Part shown: one piece after another, positions 46,001 through 57,500 of the stretch
How positions within the stretch are numbered: the stretch's first letter is position 1
Layout: each line of letters starts with the position of its first letter
Origin: Nematostella vectensis
Lineage: Eukaryota > Cnidaria > Anthozoa > Actiniaria > Edwardsiidae
DNA: 64,000 nucleotides
Direction of reading: 5' to 3'
Assembly: GCF_932526225.1 (NCBI RefSeq)
Contig: NC_064040.1
Coordinates: 17,424,994 to 17,488,993 of the forward strand
Program-made: the position numbers and the translations under genes
Notes under the pieces: model-generated
Told to the model about the DNA's origin: nothing
What the model saw: only the letters and a program-made list of their open reading frames with translations
Databases searched by the model: none

Positions 46001-46990
46001 TCAAATGTCGTTGGAATACTGTAGCTTGGTCATTATCTAATTAAAAGCGATTTTAAGCAAGGGAATTGTAATTTTTTAACCCTGATGCTCAGCCCATGAT
46101 GGCTCCACCATATTTAAACCTGCTACCGTGTAGTATTACAATAAATTGTCCGTCGTGTTCTTAAGGTGTATTCAATTGAAATAATCATTTTTAATTAAAC
46201 GTGGATATGCAGCAAATGGCTGGCTTTCTATTGCAAACAACTACAATGTCACCATCTGTGGTGTCAGGATCAGAAAGAATTATATAAGAATTAATATATA
46301 AATTTGAAATAATTTATAAACAAATGAGCTTGCACCACCTTAAAAAGTTCTCACCTGAAAAGTGTGCACAATTTCTAGGATTTATGGATATCCTGACAAT
46401 ACTAAATGCGTTAGTGGTGATTATACGGAAGAGTAAGAGACATCATTTCATAATTTGGGATTAAGATATAATTTAATTTTGCGGTCAATAAGAAAATGAC
46501 TCCGTATACTGGACACGTGGGTGCAAGATGTACTATGTCAAACCATAGTCACGCATCAATTGAGCTTTAGAAAAACCGAAACGTATTTCCACTCATTACA
46601 GTCAATTTCGAGAATTAATAGCCAGAAAAAACATACAATAAACTTAATTAAAACATTAAAAAGCAAGTAGAACACACCCTTGTTAGCATGTGCGTCAAGA
46701 ATGCAAGAGGTATTCATTCGAACGACAAAAAGCAAAAATAGAGCAGTATTCCGAGGTGTAAGCCCGTGAAAATTTACGACAATAGCCTACTTTAAACAGT
46801 ATGGAGATATACTAACGATATAACAGAGAATAAAGAGAGGGAAGTTCTAGGGGCTAAGAACTTGACGATTCAGTGTAGGCGAGGAAAATGATTACACAAT
46901 CCATTATTCTTTAATTAAATACTGAAGAAATATGAAGGCTGTAGTTTTAATGGAATAATACGAAAAGGCGCATACAACAGCTGCCTATTA
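43001..46990. other. Gene-poor AT-rich region
   Basis: About 4 kb with no supported gene, no clear tandem repeat and no RNA gene that I can see. Short frames (for example 45296-45550) lack motifs. Confidence 0.5.
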
Positions 46991-47019
46991 ATCAACGAAT
47001 AAAGTTGATTATAGAACTG

Positions 47020-47028
47020 TATAAAAAG
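47020..47028 (+). promoter_or_regulatory. TATA box of the neuropeptide-precursor-like gene
   Basis: The word tataaaaag lies 71 bp upstream of the ATG at 47099, which would place transcription start near 47050. No intron acceptor lies between, so the leader is short and unspliced. Confidence 0.7.
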
Positions 47029-47098
47029 GGGATCACCGGCTTATATCATCACCACAAGAACTCTTTGCAGCAACAAGTAAACACAAACCTGCGGGACG

Positions 47099-48093
47099 AT
47101 GAAGAGAAGAATACACGCGATTTTACCTGTCGTGGCGCTCTGCGTGGCGTTGTCCCTAGCAAACATAGACAACGGGGAGATGGTAGAACGGTCTGGCCCA
47201 GCACAACCCCCACTTAGTCATTTGTCAGGGAAGAGGGCGAGTACTTGGCTTCGGGCAGATCCAGAGCAGAGCATAGAGATGTCTCGTCCACTTCAACCAG
47301 TCGATGCCTTAGAAAAAGGCAATAGCGGTAAAATCTTGCAATTGGATAAAGTGCCCATGAAGATGATGATAAGACAGTTTGGTGCGACTCCCCCCTCCGG
47401 TATTGGTAGAAAGAGGACGAATTTTCGGCGATATCCTCCGTTAAATGCGGTCGGTAAAAAAAGGGTAAGTGCTTGAGATATGAGCTCTGAATAAAAACAA
47501 ATAAAGCGTTTCTTAACATAGCCTATATGGAATATTTCTGAAAGGGTTAACAGTATCACAAATCAAGTTCGTAACAAATGTTTTTTGATTAAAAGAAAAA
47601 GATGTGCTAAATTAATTTTACATTTTTTAATTTGCTTTATTTCTTCTGCTTCCGTGAGGGAAGGGGTGTGAACGGACAATGTGTAATTAGCGACAGAATA
47701 ACAAAATAATAATAACGGAAAACCATTGTTTTTATTGTTAACAACGAAAAGCTTGTTTGTCAACATTTTTAAAGGTAACTTTTCGTTTTTTCTAAAAAAA
47801 TATACTTGCATCATTCCTTAAAACTATATGTAGTATGTATATCTTGGTTATATATTATACGTTGATTGGTTATTTGCCAATTTGCCGAGTCTTGGGAGGA
47901 CATGGGGAGGCATCTTTTAAATGAACTTGGCGTTCTGTTTCTATGAGATTACATCCCAGGCATTACATCCAGGCATTTTGAACAGCAGGGCAGTTAATGA
48001 GCTATTTCTTATAAATGTCTTATCACTATTTTCTTTTCATAGGAATTCTGCGAGACAAGAAAAGACATCAGAAATAATGCGATCCTGGACTAG
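47099..48093 (+). CDS. Neuropeptide-precursor-like secreted protein, two exons
   Basis: Exon 1 (47099-47464) starts MKRRIHAILPVVALCVALSL, a typical signal peptide. It encodes no cysteine after the signal but three amidation/cleavage sites: SHLSGKR, PPSGIGRKR and LNAVGKKR. A further RR precedes YPPLNAV. This layout is that of a precursor cut by prohormone convertase, with Gly converted to a C-terminal amide; predicted products include ...TPPSGI-amide and YPPLNAV-amide. Exon 1 ends at aagg|gtaagt in phase 0. The best acceptor is tttcttttcatag (48042), giving exon 2 48043-48093, 16 residues and a TAG. If not spliced, a TGA follows three codons after GKKR. A TATA box lies upstream and a polyA signal downstream. 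The mature sequences match no cnidarian neuropeptide family I can name, so identity is uncertain; another small secreted peptide type is possible. Confidence 0.72.
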
Positions 48094-48346
48094 CTATCGA
48101 CCATTTCAGACCTTCAACTAGCAGTGTACAACTATAATCAACAACAGCAACAACAAAAAGACAAACAGAAAAGTATGCACTCGGATATCACAAATAAAGT
48201 GCTTCCGAGAGATGAACAATAATTTTTTATCATGAATCTAGCTCATGATTTCATGGATCTATTTTAAACGAATTATATTGTTATTTGTTATCATCACGAT
48301 TAAAAATTGATGTATTGTTCAGTCTGTCATGCTTTGGTATTGAAAA

Positions 48347-48357
48347 AATAAAATAAA
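48347..48357 (+). terminator. Overlapping polyA signals
   Basis: Two overlapping aataaa words lie about 255 bp after the exon 2 stop of the neuropeptide-like gene. An earlier aataaa is at 48192. They define a plausible 3' end. Confidence 0.45.
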
Positions 48358-48360
48358 ATT

Positions 48361-50820
48361 TCATTGAAAAGCTAAAAGGTTTGTGAATATTTTTATTTTT
48401 TTTTGTAAATTATTGTGACTGTGTTTAGCTAATGTTGTTATTGGAAACATAATTACATTACTTTTTTTCTTACTTATCTTAAAAACAAAAAATACTCTAG
48501 ACATTGCATAAAACAATGATCGATTTAAGCAATGGAACATTTGTCACACCTGTTTTGCCGTAATAGAGTGTCGTAGCGGAAGCATATTAAGACGCTTGGA
48601 CTCAAAGGCTTAAAAAATGAACTAAAATGAGTGAGAAAAGACTAGAAAGAGGAAATTAGGACCAGGAAACGTTTTTAGAAAAAATAACTACAATTTTAGT
48701 CTTCAACAATAATATGTGGATTTACAGGTGGAGCTAGCATATCTGTATTCCGAAATGTTTCATAGAATTTTTATAGCTTTTTTTATAATTTATACTATTC
48801 AAAACCTCTGTTTATCTAACGTTTTTTATTGGTCGTTAGCGGCACAACGTCTTCAACCAGCACTAGTTTTGAACGAGAATTCTTGCAGGCGCCATTATCA
48901 AAAAAAGACCTAAACCATAAAACTCGCTAACTGTGTGAAACAACTCAAACTCACTCGAACATTTCACGTTTGCTGGAATTTTATTTAGAAGATCAAAAGC
49001 AGGAAATTGTCTCTTAATAAAAAAAAAAAAGATAGATCACTCAACGTTTTTGCGTGCATAACATATCCACGTCCAAGATAAGTATCTTGGTGAGTATATG
49101 TTATCGCCAGTGGAGGATTCAAAGAGAAAGAAAACATCTCAAACGATCAAAGGAAACGACTTGTCAATGGTCCTTATTACTTTACTCAAAAGGATGCTGG
49201 TCAAAATGCAGGAAACGTCCTCAACGGAGGCTCTGTATTTTGTGATGTTCAAAAGTATTGTGTGTTAAGACAAACTCTATTTTCGTCAATGGTTAGAGCC
49301 AAACAAAACTACTTAAAACTACCTGAAGCGACTCGGGCGGCCATATTCGGTAAACAAAATTGGAAATTCTATAACAAAATAACATACTAATAACAGCAAC
49401 ACATGTCTTTTTCCGCCATACTAAAACGATTATTCGCCTCAGGCTGCGCGCCTCACTATTCACTATTCGCTCCGACTTCAGCGAATAATTGTTATAGCCG
49501 TTCTCAGTTACACGCGGTCGCAGGGAAAAAAATACAAGGGAAACAATTCGCCAAGACGGAGCTCGCGCCCACGACACTTCTCTAATGTCAGCGGATGATT
49601 ACTCAATTAATAAGACAGAAATTGCCCCTCCCGAAGGTCGGGAAAATGATTCTTTTTCGAGGTAATGAGAATCAAACAGCTATTGACTTTTTTCGATTAC
49701 AAAATAAAACGTAAATAGCTCTGTCCATTTTACACTGAAGTTAAGATGATTAGGGGCGGTAAGGGGGGGGGGGGGGGCGTTTCACGAGTTTCAAAAATCA
49801 CGATAAACTGATGAACTGACGAAAAGGATCCATCTTTCCTCGGAAATCACGATTCACGATTTTTAAAGAGCATAGATCACGATTCACGCTGATTAAATTT
49901 CGCCATTCACGAATCACGGCAATTGTAGCAATCACAGATCACGGTTTTCAATTTGTCCTTTTCACGATTCACGATAAGCAAAAAAGGCCGCTCACGGATC
50001 ACGAAAATAACCCTTACCGTCCCTGGGTGGAGCTATGCATGAAAAGGGTACTATTGATAAAGGGTACTATTGATAAAGGCCTCAATTTCTCCTTACAAAA
50101 AACAGAGAAATTACTAAAAGCTTGTATCCCGACGAGTAACAATATTTGCTTTTGTTTTGTGAGCACTTTCTTTATTAAGAAGATGAGGTGGTTTGCTTTT
50201 TGAAATGCGAAATATACATGGGCTTCCAAACTTGGTATCCAATTAGAGCACTCGTCACAGGATATTTGATGGCTGGTTGTCAAATCCTCGTGTTGACTTG
50301 TAATATTTTCGCTCAGTAATTGTCTAACAAACTAGAAACCAGACAAGACACTAGAAATTTGTCATTGCAGATATTTTACTAGGAATATGGTATTTTTTAT
50401 AATTTTAGCATTTCTTATTAAGTACCACCCTGACCCAGTTAAAGAACTGAGTAGAAACAAATAAGGAACTGGGGATTGGAATTGACATTCAGTATATCTG
50501 CGGTCTGTTCACAGTATTTGTATTTGCATCTTTTCTCGTCAATAGTCTATTAAAATGGGGTCCTTATTTATAACGTAATAGTGACGTTTTTTATGTATGT
50601 TAAAATGTAGATCATGTAGATTTTGTAGGCCATTATTTCAAAACTAAAACGCAATGGGTTTGCGCATTCTCAATCCAGGTGCGTAGAATGTAGACAAACG
50701 GCTATTCGTCCAGTTGTAAGTAAAACAAAATAATGGGAAAACATCTCTATACCCATAAAACCCCTTGGGACAACCCAGTGCACAACCATGATGCACCCCA
50801 CCCCCCTAAAATCTTAAATT
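48361..50820. other. Intergenic; poly-G tract and degenerate CACGATT repeat
   Basis: No supported gene. A 15-base G run is at 49763-49777. Opposing frames near 49293-49585 have no motifs. Confidence 0.45.
49785..50010. repeat. Degenerate short repeat of (at)cacgattcacg
   Basis: Words cacgattcacg, atcacgattcacg, cacgaatcacgg and cacggatcacg recur with irregular 10-25 bp spacing over about 220 bp. Confidence 0.6.
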
Positions 50821-50825
50821 ATCCC

Positions 50826-51677
50826 TTATGGGGCAATGTCGTTTGCCCTACAGCAAAAACAACGCTTAACTGCCCTTTCTAGCGCTTTACGGAAGTCTTT
50901 AAGAAAAAGAAAATAAACAGCGGGGTTTACAAAGGAGTTTAGTAAACGTAAAACTTGTAGCGACTGGTGAAGCGAGCTGTTGCTCTTGTATCCGGGTAGC
51001 AAATGGTAAATACTGTCAGGGATCCAAGTAAGGAGAGAGAGAACCGTGACAATCGATAATGTCCTTGCTAATTCTCTCTCGCGCTTGAAGCTTTCTCGTC
51101 CTTTCTGCTGCTGACTGTGCTGATGATGCTGCTTTTTCACCTTTATAAAAATGGCCACATAAGCGATACTCAAAACAATGAGACCGATTAAAGTAAAGAT
51201 CGTCTTGGTCCATCTCGAAACTTCGTCGTTATCGTTGCATGTGACGTATAGAATTCCCATGATGATAGACAACAACCATGTTAGCGCGATACCATTAAGA
51301 TACCAGCGCTTTCTAGTATTTCGATGGCGTATTGCCCAAAGTGTGGCGTACATTCGCTCAACCGCAACCAAAACGAGCCCAGATAACGAAGCAGACTGGA
51401 AAACCTGCCAGAGAAACTTGCAGAAGACAATGTATGGTCCGTCAATAATACAAGCAAGGTTCGCAGTATATAAAAGGATAGCGCTCAAGCCGACTAAGCC
51501 GTCAGCAGTTGCCACGCAAAGAAGGCAGTAAGCGCTCCGCCTCACCATGCGCGGGTTACAAGCAAATGTGGCGAGAGTCAAGGCATTAGCAATAAGTATG
51601 ATGACGCCTTCCGATACCATCACGGCAGATAGGGTATCCTCAGAACTGTACCTCAATAAAGTGTTGGAGGAACACAT
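50826..51677 (-). CDS. Intronless class A (rhodopsin-family) GPCR, orphan
   Basis: A 283-residue protein with seven hydrophobic segments from the ATG at 51677. Landmarks: N31 in TM1 (IANALT), ATAD with D59 in TM2, C86 at the start of TM3 paired with C147 in the second outer loop, ERM (107-109) in place of DRY, TWIP (217-220) in place of CWxP, and NPAVY (251-255) in TM7 followed by a helix-8 segment with CFCC (273-276) that could be palmitoylated. The third inner loop is short and His/Gln-rich (HHQHSQQQ). The N-terminus is short with no signal peptide, as for many amine, peptide or lipid receptors. It signals at the plasma membrane through G proteins; the ligand is unknown. It is the nearest gene to the neuropeptide-like gene, but nothing shows that they pair. 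Confidence 0.92.
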   Translation of the reverse strand: MCSSNTLLRYSSEDTLSAVMVSEGVIILIANALTLATFACNPRMVRRSAYCLLCVATADGLVGLSAILLYTANLACIIDGPYIVFCKFLWQVFQSASLSGLVLVAVERMYATLWAIRHRNTRKRWYLNGIALTWLLSIIMGILYVTCNDNDEVSRWTKTIFTLIGLIVLSIAYVAIFIKVKKQHHQHSQQQKGRESFKRERELARTLSIVTVLSLLTWIPDSIYHLLPGYKSNSSLHQSLQVLRLLNSFVNPAVYFLFLKDFRKALERAVKRCFCCRANDIAP

Positions 51678-53240
51678 TTTGATTAGCTATCCTTGGTCAG
51701 TTATGCAGGTGTGTACTGTGTCCGTGGCTTCTACTGGAAAAGCGAGAGTTATATAAGGATATAAGTGGTCTTTTTTCTGCTGCTGCAATTCTCAAACTTT
51801 TGTTGGGCTTAATTTCTGCATAACCGCGCAACCGCAGTTTTATTTCGAGCCACAATTTCATTGCTTGATTTCTCCGAATTTGTGAGTTGGAAAAGCTCAC
51901 AACCGATTGCAGCTGTCGGTCTCTAGTAATTGCTGCATCTCCCACAGGAAACATAGAGCTGTCAAATTTGGGTTTTAATTCAGCTTCAAATACTGCAAAG
52001 GAATAAGATTTCACTCCAATCTACTAAAACTGAAACCCTAAAATAAACTTTCAAAAAAAAACTTTCAAACAACATTTACGAATGTTATTGCGCTTATTTC
52101 AATAACCCAATGGTTTCTATTTTTGTCCGTTATATTAGTTCTCTTAAGAAACAGTTCATTTTAGTGTAAACAGCACTATGTTTGAAAACTCGATGGCTTT
52201 TAGAGTAATTGGCCATTATATTACAAGCGGTAACCAAGTGCGGCTTTTGTGAATATCTTAATGGTTAAAAATGGAGTATTCGGCTTCTATTTGGATTACG
52301 TTAATTGGTCTTGAGTTAGGTCTGTAATTAAAGAATAAATGATATTTTTTTATCTACACTTAAATTGAGAATGAGAAATTAATCGCAAAAATGTGGTTTT
52401 ATGAAAGTTTTTTTTAACCATATGGCCGATCCAGTCTCACTCCTTTCGTAGTGTTCTAATGACGCTAGAGTACTGCACGTTTTATACACACAAAATGACA
52501 AGCACAAAGGATCTACAAGTACTTATAAGTTATAAAATCGGATATTGGTGCGTCACGCCTAACTGCTCCAGACCGTGTGCCGTGTTCCTTGGCACGCGTG
52601 TCACCAGCCCGGCGGCAAGCAAGCCCGGCAGCAAGAGTTGGCAAGCCACATCACACAAGTGCCTTGCCATAAATACAGCCTGGGTTATGATCTTTAATGA
52701 CTTCTGAGTGCTCTAAACAAAGTCAGACAAGCAGTGCTGCCCAGGCAGGGGAAGCACTCTCCACACCACACCTTATTCAACAGCAGTAGACTATTAGGGA
52801 AGAGGTCCCATTCTGATACGCCTGATGTCTTGAGTGTTCGCAACGCACACACCTTGCGCGCCCCCTCGTTGGCGCTCGACGGCTCGTCAGATGGTTTTTC
52901 TTCTTGTCAACGTTTCGTTTACTTTTTTTGTCAGGATAATAAAACTATGACTCAAGATGTTCGCCGCCTATTATCAATTTCTAACACCTGTTTCTTTTTT
53001 GGTTGATTTTGTTTTTTTGGTCGAAATTCGCAAACTCATTTGGCTATGTAAACAAAGCCCGCTGCGAAAAAATTTCCAAAACTGCCGCCATAGTGAAACT
53101 GGCAGGCAACTCAGTAAAGTTAGCAGGCAACTCAAATGTGATGATTTGTGTGATATTTCGGCAGCTATTTGGCCGATTGTCGTGAAATTTTGACACGATT
53201 GTACAAAAAGTACAACAAACATATTCATGCATGTATGATA
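51678..53240. other. Upstream of the GPCR; no other gene
   Basis: A frame at 51697-52014 (minus) directly upstream of the receptor has no motif and is probably leader sequence. No other support for coding. Confidence 0.4.
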
Positions 53241-53640
53241 TCAAATATTATTAATCACGTGACTGTGTGGCGTTGAACGTTCCAGCAGGCAAGTCGTTAC
53301 ATCACAATTGTGGCAATATCTACGTCCCACTTTCACCGATAATCATCAAACTTTAACATAAGTGTACAAATGTAATAACAAAGACAATGCCGTATTAGTT
53401 ATTCATATGACGTCATCAATCACGTGACCGTGGGGAAAAACATTATCTTGAGTTTCTATTGAGAAAACATTAAGAAACTTTCGAAATATGACAAGTAGCA
53501 CATGGGATTTTACAATTATGAACTTTTAAAATATGACGTCATCAATCACTTGACCGTGGAAAAAAAAGCCAATATCTAGAGTTCTGAGTGAAATAAAAGT
53601 ACGAAATTTCGAAATAGGTCATTATGTCATTATTAAAACT
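53241..53640. repeat. Diverged ~125-bp repeat with CRE/E-box words
   Basis: About three copies carry atgacgtcatcaatcacgtg followed by accgtgg and a run of A. Similar in word content to the array at 15296-15800. Another trace (gtcacgtgattgatgaggtc) lies at about 54464. Confidence 0.7.
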
Positions 53641-54460
53641 TCAATTTTTTGGAATTTGTTCGTGATTTACTTTAATAAAAACATATAGCAGGCACATCGA
53701 CAGTAAATCACTTACAAACGTATAATAGCCATAATTGCACACTTTAACCCACGCACTAACGTCTTTTACCAAACATTTTATAACCCCACACAGCCACAGT
53801 TAAGCCCCGACGCCCCGGTTCGAATACCTGATTTTAATGTTCACTTTTTGGCATTTGTACGTGATTTACTCGAACAAAAACATAACAGGCAGCTCTACAG
53901 TACAGCAGGTAACTCGTTATGCACTGGGAATATCGTATTCGTCGTTATTAAATCTTCACTTTTACGGCATTTGTAGGTGATTTATTCTTATAAAAAAAAC
54001 ATATAGCAGGCAACTCGACAGTACAGCAGGTAACTCGTTATGCACTGGGAATAACGTATTCGTTGTTGTTACAGCTTCACTTTTGGCCATTTGTACGTGT
54101 TTATATTTTGGTATTTGTACGTTATTTACTTTAATAAAAACATATAGCAGGCAAATTGACAGAACAGCAGGTAATTCGTTATTACAATGGGAATATTGTA
54201 TTCATTGTTGTTACAGCTTCACTTTTCGGCATTTGTTCGTGATTTACTTTAAAAAAAACATATAGCAGGTAACTCGACAGCACAACAGGTAACTCGTTAT
54301 GCACTGGGAATAACCTATTCGTCATTTATGTAAGCTTCACTTTTTTAAAATTTGTACGTGATTTACTTAAATAAAAACATATAGCAGGCAACTCGACAGT
54401 ACATCGGGTAACTCGTCATACACTGTGAATATCGTATTTGTCGTTGTTAAATGGTTGTTA
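53641..54460. repeat. Diverged ~120-bp tandem repeat, about 6 copies
   Basis: Each copy has the order cttcacttttcggcatttg, gtacgtgatttactt, aataaaaacatatagcagg, caactcgacagtaca, gcaggtaactcgttatgcac, tgggaataacgtattcg. Copies differ by substitutions and one internal duplication near 54087-54130. Confidence 0.85.
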
Positions 54461-54580
54461 AATAGTCACGTGATTGATGAGGTCGTATTGTAAAAGTTCA
54501 TAATCGAATTCATAATAAACTCCCATGTGCTATTTGTCATATTTTGAAATGACAAATATGGCCATTATGGCCATTATGAA

Positions 54581-57500
54581 GGGCCATAGCAGAGTATTGT
54601 ACAGGGCCATAGCAGAGTATTGTACAGGGCCATTGCTATGGCCCTGTACATTGCTATGGCCCTGTACAATACTCCGCTATTGCCCTGTATAATACCCTGC
54701 TATGGCCCTGTACAATACTCTGCTATGGCTCAGTACAATACCCTGCTATGGCCCTGTACAATACCTTGCTATGGCCCTGTACAATACTCTGCTATTGCCC
54801 TGTATAATACCCTGCTATGGCCCTGTACAATACCTTCTTATGGCCCTGTACAATACCCTGCTATTGCCCTGTATAATACCCTGCTATGGCCCTGCTATGG
54901 ACCTGTACAATACCCTGCTATGGCCCTGTACAATACCCTGCTATGGCCCTTTACAATACCCTGCTATGGCCCTGCATAATACCCTGCTATGGCTATGCAT
55001 AATACTCTGCTATGGCCCTGTACAATACCCTACTATGACCCTGTACAATACCCTGCTATGGCCCTGCTATGGACCTGTACAATACCCTGCTATGGCCCTG
55101 AAAAATACCCTGCTATGGCCCTTTACAATACCCTGCTATGGCCCTGCATAATACCCTGCAATGGCTATGCATAATACTCTGCTATGGCCCTGTACAATAC
55201 CCTGCTATGGCTCTGTACAATACCCTGCTATGGCCCTGTACAATACTCTGCTATGGCCCTGTACAATACCCTGCTATGGCACTGTACAATACCCTGCTAT
55301 GGCCCTGTACAATACTATGCTCTGGCCCTGTACAATACCCTGCTATGGCCCTGTACAATACTCTGCTATGGCTCTGTACAATACCCTGCTATGGCACTGT
55401 ACAATACCCTGCTATGACCCTGTACAATACCCTGCTATGGACCTGTACAATACTCTGCTATGGCCCTGTACAATACCCTGCTATGGCACTGTACAATACC
55501 CTGCTATGGCCCTGTACAATACCCTGCTATGGCCCTGCTATGGACCTGTACAATACCCTGCTATGGCCCTGTACAATACCCTGCTATGGCCCTTTAAAAT
55601 ACCCTGCTATGGCCCTGCATAATACCCTGCTATGGCTATGCATAATACTCTGCTATGGCCCTGTACAATACCCTGCTATGGCCCTGTAAAATACCCTGCT
55701 ATGGCCCTGCTATGGACCTGTACAATACCCTGCTATGGCCCTGTACAATACCCTGCTATGGCCCTTTACAATACCCTGCTATGGCCCTGCATAATACCCT
55801 GCTATGGCTATGCATAATACTCTGCTATGGCCCTGTACAATACCCTGCTATGGCCCTGTACAATACCCTGCTATGGCCCTGTACAATACTCTGCTATGGC
55901 CCTGTACAATACCCTGCTATGGCACTGTACAATACCCTGCTATGGCCCTGTACAATACTCTGCTATGGCCCTGTACAATACCCTGCTATGGCCCTGTACA
56001 ATACTCTGCTATGGCTCTGTACAATACCCTGCTATGGCACTGTACAATACCCTGCTATGGCCCTGTACAATACCCTGCTATGGACCTGTACAATACTCTG
56101 CTATGGCCCTGTACAATACCCTGCTATGGCACTGTACAATACCCTGTTATGGCCCTGTACAATACCCTGCTATGGCCCTGCTATGGACCTGTACAATACC
56201 CTGCTATGGCTCTGTACAATACCCTGCTATGGCCCTTTACAATACCCTGCTATGGCCCTGCATAATACCCTGCTATGGCTATGCATAATACTCTGCTATG
56301 GCCCTGTACAATACCCTGCTATGGCCCTGTACAATACCCTGCTATGGCCCTGTACAATACTCTGCTATGGCCCTGTACAATACCCTGCTATGGCACTGTA
56401 CAATACCCTGCTATGGCCCTGTACAATACTCTGCTATGGCCCTGTACAATACCCTGCTATGGCCCTGTACAATACTCTGCTATGGCTCTGTACAATACCC
56501 TGTGATGGCACTGTACAATACCCTGCTATGGCCCTGTACAATACCCTGCTATGGCCCTGTATAATACTCTGCTATGGCCCTGTACAATACCCTGCTATGG
56601 CACTATACAATACCCTGCTATGGCCCTGTACAATACCCTGCTATGGCCCTGTACAATACCCTGCTATGGCCTTTTACAATTCCCTGCTATGGCCTTGTAT
56701 AATACCCTGCTATGGCCCTGTACAATACCCTGCTATAGCCCTGTACAATACCCTGCTATGGCCCTGTACAATACCCTGCTATGGCCTTGTACAATACCCT
56801 GCTATGGCCCTGTACAATACCCTGCTATGGCCCTGTACAATACCCTGCTATGACACTGTACAATACCCTGCTATGGCACTGTACAATACCCTGCTATGGC
56901 CCAGTACAATACCCTGCTATGGCCCTGTACAATACCTTGCTATGGCCCTGCTATGGACCTGTACATTACTCGGCTATGGCCCTGTACAATACCCTGCTAT
57001 GGCCCTGTACAATACCCTGCTATGGCCTTGCATAATACCTTGCTATGGCTATGCATAATACTCTGCTATAGCCCTGTACAATACCCTGCTATGGCCCTGT
57101 ACAATACCCTGCTATGGCCCTGTACAATACCCTGCTATTGCCCTGTACAATACCCTGCTATGGCCCTGTACAATACTCTGCTATGGCCCTGTACAATACC
57201 CTGTTATGGCACTTTACAATACCCTGCTATGGCCCTGTACAATACCCTGCTATGGCCCTGTACAATACCCTGCTATAGCCCTGTACAATACCCTGCTATG
57301 GCCCTGTACAATACCCTGCTATGGCCCTGTACAATACCCTGCTATGGCCCTGTACAATACTCTGCTATGGCCCTGTACAATACCCTGCTATGGCACTTTA
57401 CAATACCCTGCTATGGCCCTCTACAATACCCTGCTATGGCCTTGTATAATACCCTGCTATGGCCCTGTACAATACCCTGCTATAGCCCTGTACAATACCC

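Noticed and set aside
51697-52014. 105-codon minus frame just upstream of the GPCR
   Set aside because: No signal peptide, motif or join to the receptor frame. Probably leader or intergenic.
53815-53830. ggttcgaatacc, a tRNA B-box-like word
   Set aside because: No A box at a suitable distance and no cloverleaf could be drawn.
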